Translations under genes and position numbers: made by a program
Source of the DNA: Candidatus Pelagibacter sp.
Lineage (GTDB): Bacteria > Pseudomonadota > Alphaproteobacteria > Pelagibacterales > Pelagibacteraceae
DNA: 5,289 bases
Direction of reading: 5' to 3'
Assembly (NCBI GenBank): GCA_012963775.1
Contig: DTVC01000050.1
Location: forward strand, 1 to 5,289
Shown here: piece after piece, positions 1 through 5,289 of the stretch
Layout of the letters: each line of letters begins with the position of its first letter
How positions within the stretch are numbered: the stretch's first letter is position 1
The notes under the pieces: generated by a model
Told to the model about the DNA's origin: nothing
Seen by the model: only the letters and a program-made list of their open reading frames with translations
Database searches by the model: none

Positions 1-1
1 T

Positions 2-121
2 AAATGGAATTACCTTTCTTCTGTATGGGTAGGAAAAGCAATTGCATTTATTGGTCTAGCTGTTGATAATTTAATTCGTACTTGGGCGGACCAACAAAAA
101 AAATTGTTAGGTCAGGATTAA
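2..121 (+). CDS. C-terminal fragment of a membrane protein, possibly an ABC-transporter permease (partial at window start)
   Basis: The reading frame is open from base 2 to the TAA at 119-121 and gives 39 residues; its start lies outside the window. The fragment starts KWNYLSSVWVGKAIAFIGLA. A hydrophobic stretch at fragment residues 8-25 is followed by a polar, basic tail ending KKLLGQD, which fits a last transmembrane helix and cytoplasmic end. The pattern (VWVG, then IG, then a D followed by LIR) resembles the C-terminus of permeases of the taurine/sulfonate/nitrate ABC family (TauC, SsuC, NrtB), but this is recalled similarity over a short stretch. Only 6 bases separate its stop from glpK, so it probably shares the operon and could supply a substrate for the downstream enzymes. 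That it is coding is fairly sure; the family is tentative. Confidence 0.5.
   Translation, partial: KWNYLSSVWVGKAIAFIGLAVDNLIRTWADQQKKLLGQD
114..117 (+). promoter_or_regulatory. Shine-Dalgarno-like AGGA before glpK
   Basis: AGGA lies 10 bases before the GTG at 128, inside the last codons of the upstream gene. It supports 128 as the start. The site being inside the upstream reading frame suggests translation of the two genes may be coupled. Confidence 0.5.
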
Positions 122-127
122 AGTTTT

Positions 128-1603
128 GTGAAAGCAATACTTGCTATCGATCAAGGAACAACTTCAACAAGAGCAATAGCATTTTCTGTTCAGGGAAAAA
201 AATTATATTCATCACAATTAGAATTTAAACAGTATTTTCCAAAAAATGGCTGGGTAGAACATGATCCTGAAGAAATCTGGAAAACAACAATACAAGTAGT
301 TAAAGATGTAATTAATAAATGTAGAAAAAAAAATATTAAAATTTTAACTGTAGGAATTACAAATCAAAGAGAAACTACAGTTATGTGGGACAAAACCAAT
401 GGAAAACCCGTATACAAAGCAATAGTTTGGCAAGATAGAAGAACAGCTGAGTTTTGTAAAAAATTTAAAACAGCTAAAAAAGAAAAAATTATAAATAGAA
501 AAACGGGATTACTAATTGATCCATATTTTTCAGGAACAAAAATTAAATGGATATTAGATAATGTTCCAAAAGCAAAAAAACTAGCAAAATATAATCAACT
601 TCTTTTTGGTACAGTTGATACTTTTTTGCTTTGGAAACTAACAAAAGGCAAAGTACATGCAACAGATGCTACTAATGCATGTAGAACAATGCTATTCAAT
701 ATTTCTACTAATAAATGGGATACCGATATTCTTAAAAGTTTAAAAATTCCAAAAAACATTCTACCTGTAGTTAAAGACTCTTCAGATGATTTTGGTTTTA
801 CTGATAAATCAATAACTGGAAAATCTTATCCAATTAACGGAGTTGTTGGAGATCAGCAAGCAGCAACTATAGGACAATCTTGTTTTGAAAAAGGATCTGT
901 AAAGTGCACTTATGGAACTGGTGCATTTATTTTGATGAATACAGGAAGTAAAAAGATATATTCCAAAAATAAATTATTAACTACTATTTGTTATCGACTA
1001 AACGGTAAGACTACATATGCTTTGGAAGGTTCAATATTTATTGCTGGGGCAGGAGTTCAATGGTTAAGAGATAAAATTAAACTTATTAATAATGTTACTG
1101 AAACAGAAAAAATTGCAAGGTCTAGAAAAACCAATAATGGAGTATATTTAGTTCCTGCATTTACGGGTCTTGGAGCACCTTATTGGAGACCTAATTCAAG
1201 AGGAGTGTTGAGTGGATTAACGAGAAATACAGATTGGCAAGATATAGTTAGAGCAGTAATAGAGTCTGTTGCATATCAAAGTTTTGATTTATTTAAAGCA
1301 ATGAATAACGATGGATTAAAACCCAGAGTAGTTAAAGTTGATGGAGGAATGGTTTCAAATAATTGGTTCTCTCAATTTCTTTCAGATATTTTAGGCATAA
1401 AAGTAATTAGACCAAAAATTAATGAAGCCACTGCTCTTGGGGCTGCATTTATGGCAGGACTTTATATTGGTGAATTTAATTCTTTAAAATCGATCTCAAG
1501 AAGATGGAAAATAGACAAAACATTTAACCCTAATATTAATAAATCAAGTAGAATAAAGCTATTGAAAGGATGGAAACAGGCAATTAAGAGAACTTTGATT
1601 TAG
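128..1603 (+). CDS. glpK: Glycerol kinase GlpK
   Basis: Cytosolic FGGY-family kinase that phosphorylates glycerol with ATP to sn-glycerol-3-phosphate, trapping it for catabolism or lipid synthesis. The 491 residues match the family length (E. coli about 502). The start is GTG, chosen because the product begins MKAILAIDQGTTSTRA, as the family does, and AGGA sits 10 bases upstream. Visible features are the N-terminal phosphate-binding DQGTTS (8-13); glycerol-contacting R81-E82 in NQRETT, W101 in VWQDRR and Y133 in DPYFSGTK; the catalytic base D242 with Q243 in GDQQAA; YGTG (262-265); FTGLGAPYW (345-353); and the second FGGY signature around VDGGMVSNNWFSQF (404-417). Catalytic residues appear complete. 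The loop before GDQQ reads SITGKSYPING, so the arginine (R236) used for fructose-1,6-bisphosphate binding in E. coli is replaced by serine (S233). The E. coli IIA-Glc docking segment is also not recognisable. It is the second gene of the run; gpsA follows after 9 bases. Confidence 0.96.
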   Translation: MKAILAIDQGTTSTRAIAFSVQGKKLYSSQLEFKQYFPKNGWVEHDPEEIWKTTIQVVKDVINKCRKKNIKILTVGITNQRETTVMWDKTNGKPVYKAIVWQDRRTAEFCKKFKTAKKEKIINRKTGLLIDPYFSGTKIKWILDNVPKAKKLAKYNQLLFGTVDTFLLWKLTKGKVHATDATNACRTMLFNISTNKWDTDILKSLKIPKNILPVVKDSSDDFGFTDKSITGKSYPINGVVGDQQAATIGQSCFEKGSVKCTYGTGAFILMNTGSKKIYSKNKLLTTICYRLNGKTTYALEGSIFIAGAGVQWLRDKIKLINNVTETEKIARSRKTNNGVYLVPAFTGLGAPYWRPNSRGVLSGLTRNTDWQDIVRAVIESVAYQSFDLFKAMNNDGLKPRVVKVDGGMVSNNWFSQFLSDILGIKVIRPKINEATALGAAFMAGLYIGEFNSLKSISRRWKIDKTFNPNINKSSRIKLLKGWKQAIKRTLI

Positions 1604-1612
1604 AGTATAGAA

Positions 1613-2641
1613 ATGAAAAAAATATTAATTATAGGAGCAGGAGCCATGGGATCTGCTTTTTCAGTTCCTTGTGTGGATAACAATAATGAAGTTTCGTTAA
1701 TAGGTACTTTCCTTGAAAACGAATTAATAAGATCACTCAAAGCTAATAATAATTTTCATCCCGCATTAAAAATAAATTTACCAAAACAACTTATTATAGA
1801 AAGACATGATAATTTAAGTAAAATAATTGAAAATGGAGTAGACGTAATTGTTGCTGGTATAAGTTCAATTGGTATTGAATGGTTTGCTAATGAAATATCA
1901 AAATTTTGTAAAAACAAAACATCAATAATTTTATTAACTAAAGGATTAGCTGTTGAAGATGATCAACTTATAACGCTTTCTGAAAAATTGGAGAATATTT
2001 TAAAAAAAAATGGTCATAAAAGTGCAAATATTTCATCAGTTAAAGGCCCTTGCCTTGCTACTGGCTTAGCACATAAAATGAGAACAGGCACTGTAATTGC
2101 TAATCAAAATTTAAAACAAGCTCAAAAAATTCAAAAATTAATTTCTACAGAATACTATAAGAGTGAAATTACTGATGATATTCCGGGAGTTGAATTTTCG
2201 GCAGCCATAAAAAATATTTATTCAATGCTGATTGGTGCCGCAGAAGGATTAAGCAATCCATCTGCTCCAACAGAAATCCAAGAAAAATTTTATCTCAATA
2301 CATCAGCTGGTTTAGTTCACAGATCTATTTCGGAAATGGTTGAATTTGTTTCGTATTACTCAGGAAGAGTTGAAACAGTATATGGATTAGCTGGTCTGGG
2401 CGATTTACATGTAAGCGTAGCAGGTGGAAGAAATAGCCTGATGGGGAAATATCTTGGTCAAGGATACCTTTATAAAGATGCTAAAGAAAATTTTATGAAA
2501 GAGATTACAGTAGAAGGTGCTCAACTTGCTTTTGAAATAGAACCAAAAATAATGAAAAATTTTAAAGAAAAACAATTTCCTTTGATGTTCAGTATTTTGA
2601 AGTGTATTTGTTATAACAAAAAATTAGAAATTAACTGGTAA
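1613..2641 (+). CDS. gpsA: NAD(P)-dependent glycerol-3-phosphate dehydrogenase, archaeal-like subtype
   Basis: Soluble dehydrogenase interconverting sn-glycerol-3-phosphate and dihydroxyacetone phosphate with NAD(P)(H). The 342 residues fit the family (about 330-340). The N-terminal Rossmann motif is GAGAMGSA (8-15). K110 in LLTKGL and K200 in AAIKNIYS match conserved lysines, the latter the catalytic one. GLAGLGDL (258-265) and GGRN (271-274), with R273-N274 for substrate phosphate, precede LGQG (281-284) and VEG (300-302). The usual VP after the second Rossmann strand is replaced by VAGISSIG (80-87). Segments SVPCVDNNNEV (17-27), HPALKI (49-54) and ISTEYY (177-182) resemble, from memory, the Archaeoglobus fulgidus enzyme more than E. 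coli GpsA. The ATG at 1613 has only weak upstream purines, so coupling to glpK translation is likely. Placed after glycerol kinase, it probably runs in the oxidative direction, doing the job of GlpD; a biosynthetic role cannot be excluded. Cofactor preference cannot be read reliably. Confidence 0.9.
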   Translation: MKKILIIGAGAMGSAFSVPCVDNNNEVSLIGTFLENELIRSLKANNNFHPALKINLPKQLIIERHDNLSKIIENGVDVIVAGISSIGIEWFANEISKFCKNKTSIILLTKGLAVEDDQLITLSEKLENILKKNGHKSANISSVKGPCLATGLAHKMRTGTVIANQNLKQAQKIQKLISTEYYKSEITDDIPGVEFSAAIKNIYSMLIGAAEGLSNPSAPTEIQEKFYLNTSAGLVHRSISEMVEFVSYYSGRVETVYGLAGLGDLHVSVAGGRNSLMGKYLGQGYLYKDAKENFMKEITVEGAQLAFEIEPKIMKNFKEKQFPLMFSILKCICYNKKLEINW

Positions 2642-2642
2642 C

Positions 2643-3800
2643 ATGAAGTCAAATTGGAATTACCCAACAACAATATGGGTTGGTGAAAACAGATGTAAAG
2701 ATTTAAATACAGCCTGTGAAAATCTGCATATCATTAATCCATTATTTGTGACCGACAAAGATCTTATTAATTTACCTATGGTCAAATCAATTATTTCACA
2801 TTTAAAAAAAAAATTACATAAATTATCATTATTTTCAAATTTTTCTGGAAATCCGATTGGGGAAAATGTTGATGAAGGAGTTAAAGTTTTTAATGAAAAT
2901 AAATGTGATGGAATCATTGCTTTTGGTGGTGGTAGTGGATTAGATGTAGGCAAAGCTATTGCTTTTATGTCTGGACAATCAAGACCTATATGGGATTTTG
3001 AAGATATAGGAGATTATTGGACTAGAGCAGATGAAAGTAAAATTTTACCAATTATTGCAGTGCCAACAACCGCAGGAACAGGTTCAGAAACTGGAAGAGC
3101 TTCAGCTATAATCAACAAACAAACTGGAATTAAAAAAATTATTTTTCATCCAAAAATGTTACCTTCAATAGTTATTTTAGATCCAGTTTTAACTGTTGAT
3201 CTTTCACCGAGATTAACAGCCGCTACAGGAATGGATGCTTTAGCGCATAATCTAGAGGCATTTTGTGCACCAGGATTTCATCCAATGGCCGATGGTATTG
3301 CAATTGAAGGAATGAAATTGATAAAAGAATCTTTATTAGTGGCTGTCAAAAATGGAAAAGATTTAAAAGCAAGGATAAATTTATTGGCTGCAGCAAGCAT
3401 GGGTTCTACTGCATTTCAAAAAGGACTTGGGGCAATTCATTCTCTAAGCCATCCTGTAAACGCTCAATTTAACATACATCATGGATTGTCTAATGCAATT
3501 TTTATGCCCTATGTTTTGACTTTTAACAAAAACGTGATTGAAAATAAGATTATTACTATTTGCGATTATTTAAACCTTAAAAAAAACTTTCAAAGTTTTC
3601 TTGATTGGATTTTAGATTTAAGAAAAAAATTAAATATACCTCATAAACTTTCTGATGTCGTGGACATTAAAAAAGTTGATCTTGAACAATTATCAAAAAT
3701 GGCATTTGAAGATCCTTCTACTGGAGGTAATCCTAAAAAAATAACAATTGACGATATGAAAATTTTATATGAACATAGCATTTCAGGGAAATTATTTTAA
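2643..3800 (+). CDS. Iron-containing (group III) alcohol dehydrogenase
   Basis: Cytosolic NAD(P)-dependent dehydrogenase of the Fe-ADH/FucO/glycerol-dehydrogenase superfamily, interconverting an alcohol with its aldehyde or ketone. The 385 residues match the family. The N-terminal nucleotide-binding domain carries FGGGSGLDVGKA (94-105) and PTTAGTGSE (141-149). The C-terminal helical domain carries the metal ligands D198 and H202 in GMDALAHNLEAF, H266 in GAIHSLSH and H280 in HHGLSNA, equivalent to D196, H200, H263 and H277 of E. coli FucO; H270 matches the nearby conserved histidine. All ligands are intact. The ATG at 2643 follows the gpsA stop after one base and has no clear ribosome-binding site, so coupled translation is likely. 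The substrate cannot be told from sequence. Glycerol or a related polyol fits the operon; a short alcohol such as methanol is possible, as an Fe-ADH has been proposed for that in SAR11 one-carbon metabolism. Confidence 0.93.
   Translation: MKSNWNYPTTIWVGENRCKDLNTACENLHIINPLFVTDKDLINLPMVKSIISHLKKKLHKLSLFSNFSGNPIGENVDEGVKVFNENKCDGIIAFGGGSGLDVGKAIAFMSGQSRPIWDFEDIGDYWTRADESKILPIIAVPTTAGTGSETGRASAIINKQTGIKKIIFHPKMLPSIVILDPVLTVDLSPRLTAATGMDALAHNLEAFCAPGFHPMADGIAIEGMKLIKESLLVAVKNGKDLKARINLLAAASMGSTAFQKGLGAIHSLSHPVNAQFNIHHGLSNAIFMPYVLTFNKNVIENKIITICDYLNLKKNFQSFLDWILDLRKKLNIPHKLSDVVDIKKVDLEQLSKMAFEDPSTGGNPKKITIDDMKILYEHSISGKLF
3785..3789 (+). promoter_or_regulatory. Shine-Dalgarno-like AGGGA before the amidotransferase gene
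   Basis: AGGGA lies 10 bases before the ATG at 3800, within the last codons of the alcohol dehydrogenase gene. With the overlapping TAATG stop/start it fixes the start and allows either independent initiation or re-initiation. Confidence 0.55.
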
Positions 3801-4597
3801 TGAAAAATTTAAATTTATTAGTAGTCGAAGGAAATTTACAAAAGGAAAATGAAACTTTCAAAAAATCAGGAATTTCAACTCATGCCGAAAGTTTAAAAGA
3901 AAGTCTTTTATATTATACAACAGATTTAAATATTGATGTTTTTAACCCATGTTCAGAACTAAGTTTTGATAAAATATTACCCAATGTTAAAAAATACGAC
4001 GGTCTAATTTGGGGTGGTAGTAGCTTAAATATTTATAATGATTGTATTGAAATTCGTAGACAGATTTCTTTTATGAAAGAATGTTTTAATAATATTAAGA
4101 AGATTTTAGCAATATGTTGGGGAATGCAGGTTGCTGTTACAGCAGCCGGAGGAGAAGTAAAAAAATCTTCAAATGGCGCACATATAGGAATTGCAAACGA
4201 TATTGAAATTAATGAAAATGGATTAAATCATCCATTATATATATCAAAAAATAAAAAATTTAACTCACCTGCATTTAATTTTGATGAAGTTGTTACATTA
4301 CCAGAAGGCGCTATAAACTTAGCATCAAATAAAATTAATAAGATACAAAGTATTCATTTTAAATCCGGAGTAAGTGATGTATGGGGTTTGCAATATCATC
4401 CCGAAATTACATATCATAAAATGATTAGCTTAATTAAGTTTAGAAAAGATCGATTAATAAATGATAGAAAATGTTTTAAAGACGAAAAAGAAATTCAAAA
4501 TCATATCAATTTTATTGAGCAAGAAATTAAAGTTTCAGAAAAAGATTCTAGGATGTTGGAGTTAAAAAACTGGTTAAATTATTTAAAGGCTGCTTAA
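3800..4597 (+). CDS. Class I glutamine amidotransferase-like protein (GMP-synthase-glutaminase type, stand-alone)
   Basis: A 265-residue cytosolic protein with a class I glutamine amidotransferase fold. WGGSSLNIYN (71-80) supplies the oxyanion-region glycines. The nucleophile elbow is ICWGMQ with C106. QYHPEI (198-203) supplies H200 and E202, so the Cys-His-Glu triad is complete. The motif usually read as H-x-D-E-V is FNFDEV here (159-164), with asparagine at the histidine position. Residues after about 205 form a lysine/glutamate-rich, probably helical tail of about 60 residues beyond the usual core. No synthase domain is fused and no amination partner is in the window. It may therefore be a hydrolase of glutamine or a gamma-glutamyl amide, as known for PuuD and IpuF, which share the broad fold; a genuine ammonia-delivering subunit with a distant partner is the alternative. 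The ATG overlaps the preceding stop by one base (TAATG). The exact substrate is unknown. Confidence 0.85.
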   Translation: MKNLNLLVVEGNLQKENETFKKSGISTHAESLKESLLYYTTDLNIDVFNPCSELSFDKILPNVKKYDGLIWGGSSLNIYNDCIEIRRQISFMKECFNNIKKILAICWGMQVAVTAAGGEVKKSSNGAHIGIANDIEINENGLNHPLYISKNKKFNSPAFNFDEVVTLPEGAINLASNKINKIQSIHFKSGVSDVWGLQYHPEITYHKMISLIKFRKDRLINDRKCFKDEKEIQNHINFIEQEIKVSEKDSRMLELKNWLNYLKAA

Positions 4598-4601
4598 TTA
4601 A
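4594..4601. other. Convergent gene junction: abutting stop codons within palindrome TTAATTAA
   Basis: The amidotransferase stop TAA (4595-4597, + strand) touches the fhs stop (TTA at 4598-4600, TAA on the - strand), and both sit inside a perfect 8-base palindrome. There is no intergenic base and no GC-rich hairpin with a T-run between the genes, so any transcription terminator must lie inside one of the coding regions or be of another kind. Confidence 0.8.
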
Positions 4602-5289
4602 AACAATCCTTCGATTTCGCCCTTATTATTTAGTTTAATAGAGTCAGCAGCTGGTACTCTAGGTAGACCAGGCATAGTCATTATAGCGCCACACACAACA
4701 ACAATAAATTCAGCTCCCGATGAAAGACTAACTTCTCTTATTGGCAAAACATGTCCAGAAGGAGCTCCTTTTAAACTTGGATCTGTAGAGAAACTAAATT
4801 GTGTTTTAGCTACGCAAATTGGAAGTTCTCCATAACCATTTTCTTGAAAATTTTTTAGTTGGTCTCTTACTTTTGTATCTGCAACAACTTCACTTGCATG
4901 ATAAATTTCTTTAGCAATTGTCTCAATTTTTTTAAAAAGTGGTGCAGAATTTTCATATAATAATTTAAATTTATTTTTTCCTTTTTCGCATAATTCAACA
5001 ACATCATTTGCAAGTTCTTTTGTTCCTTCTCCTCCATTTGACCAATGAGTACAAAGAGTTGCTTTAACATTCAGTGTTTTACAGTAATCGATTAGAGTCT
5101 TTACCTCTTGTTCAGTATCAGTAATAAAATGATTTACAGCCACTGTTACCGGTAGTCCGAATTTTTGAACATTGCTAATATGCCTTTCTAAATTTACTAA
5201 ACCTTTTTTTAAAGCTTTCACATTTTCTTTTTTAAGTTCGTCTTTTGCTAGTCCACCATGCATTTTTAATGCTCTAATTGTTGCAACTA
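4598..5289 (-). CDS. fhs: Formate-tetrahydrofolate ligase, C-terminal part (partial at window end)
   Basis: ATP-dependent cytosolic enzyme making 10-formyl-tetrahydrofolate from formate and tetrahydrofolate; the reverse flux yields ATP and formate. The 229 complete codons seen are the C-terminal two-fifths of a protein usually about 555 residues long. The frame is open through the right edge, so the ATG at 5263 is internal: the family signature VATIRALKMHGG spans it (5287-5252). PICVAKTQFSFSTDP, GAPSGH, IMTMPGLPRVPAADSI and the terminal GLF are all typical of the family end. The N-terminal ATP-binding half lies outside the window. The gene converges on the + strand operon with no spacer, so it is separately transcribed. 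In SAR11-type genomes this enzyme belongs to oxidation or use of methyl-derived one-carbon units. Confidence 0.96.
   Translation of the reverse strand, partial: VATIRALKMHGGLAKDELKKENVKALKKGLVNLERHISNVQKFGLPVTVAVNHFITDTEQEVKTLIDYCKTLNVKATLCTHWSNGGEGTKELANDVVELCEKGKNKFKLLYENSAPLFKKIETIAKEIYHASEVVADTKVRDQLKNFQENGYGELPICVAKTQFSFSTDPSLKGAPSGHVLPIREVSLSSGAEFIVVVCGAIMTMPGLPRVPAADSIKLNNKGEIEGLF

Larger units (their letters stand above)
2..4597 (+). other. Probable polycistronic unit: membrane protein, glpK, gpsA, Fe-ADH, amidotransferase
   Basis: Five consecutive + strand genes are separated by 6, 9, 1 and -1 bases, with no room for promoters or terminators between them. The promoter must lie upstream of base 1. 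Two genes have recognisable Shine-Dalgarno motifs (glpK and the amidotransferase gene), while gpsA and the alcohol dehydrogenase gene do not, which suggests coupled translation inside the unit. Confidence 0.75.

Noticed and set aside
5..33. Similarity between bases 5-33 and 2655-2683 (shared TGGAATTACC and TATGGGT at the same spacing; WNY...WVG in both proteins)
   Set aside because: About two-thirds of the bases match, but the match stops on both sides and the proteins differ in kind (membrane tail versus dehydrogenase N-terminus). WNYPTTIW-G is normal for Fe-ADH N-termini, so chance is the simplest explanation.
2804..2813. Runs of 9-10 A (325-333, 2002-2010, 2804-2813) as frameshift or slippage sites
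   Set aside because: All encode lysine-rich stretches in frame, and the reading frames are intact on both sides. Such runs are expected in an AT-rich genome and there is no alternative downstream frame.
2660..2953. 97-residue reading frame on the - strand
   Set aside because: It lies wholly inside the alcohol dehydrogenase gene, has no recognisable motif, and exists because the opposite strand of this AT-rich gene happens to lack stops. It is a shadow.
3800..4597. GMP synthase (guaA) call for the amidotransferase
   Set aside because: Only the glutaminase-like domain is present; the ATP-pyrophosphatase and dimerisation domains of GuaA are absent, and the next gene is on the other strand.
4867..5070. 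67-residue reading frame on the - strand
   Set aside because: It lies within fhs in another frame. Its composition is that of a shifted reading of fhs codons, and the fhs frame has strong family motifs throughout.
5261..5263. ATG at 5263 as the start of a short 221-residue - strand gene
   Set aside because: The frame continues to the window edge and the family signature VATIRALKMHGG runs across this methionine, so it is an internal residue of a longer protein.

Overview
The window is AT-rich (roughly 30% G+C by eye), densely packed, and has no intergenic stretch longer than 9 bases. Composition, A/T-ending codons, lysine/asparagine/isoleucine-rich proteins and near-zero spacers suggest a streamlined marine alphaproteobacterium of the Pelagibacterales (SAR11) type. 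This is an inference from style and gene content; there is no rRNA or other phylogenetic marker here.

Layout, left to right. Bases 2-121 hold the last 39 residues of a membrane protein, perhaps an ABC-transporter permease. Four genes follow on the + strand: glycerol kinase (glpK, 128-1603, GTG start), a soluble NAD(P)-type glycerol-3-phosphate dehydrogenase (gpsA-like, 1613-2641), an iron-type (group III) alcohol dehydrogenase (2643-3800) and a stand-alone class I glutamine amidotransferase-like protein (3800-4597). Gaps between the five + strand genes are 6, 9, 1 and -1 bases, so they are very probably one transcript whose promoter lies upstream of the window. The C-terminal 229 residues of formate-tetrahydrofolate ligase (fhs) run in from the right on the - strand; its stop codon directly abuts the amidotransferase stop.

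How the genes may work together. Glycerol kinase and the dehydrogenase give a soluble route glycerol -> glycerol-3-phosphate -> dihydroxyacetone phosphate, without the usual membrane flavoprotein GlpD in view. The alcohol dehydrogenase could oxidise glycerol, a related polyol or a short-chain alcohol. The amidotransferase-like protein could be a gamma-glutamyl hydrolase. Together they look like a small alcohol/polyol catabolic operon, possibly fed by the upstream transporter. The convergent fhs adds one-carbon metabolism next door.

The most interesting points are the unusual gene combination, a glycerol-3-phosphate dehydrogenase that resembles an archaeal enzyme more than E. coli GpsA, a glycerol kinase lacking the arginine used for fructose-1,6-bisphosphate control in E. 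coli, an amidotransferase with a helical C-terminal tail and no partner synthetase, and two convergent genes with no room for a conventional terminator. I saw no RNA gene, CRISPR array, insertion sequence or prophage.
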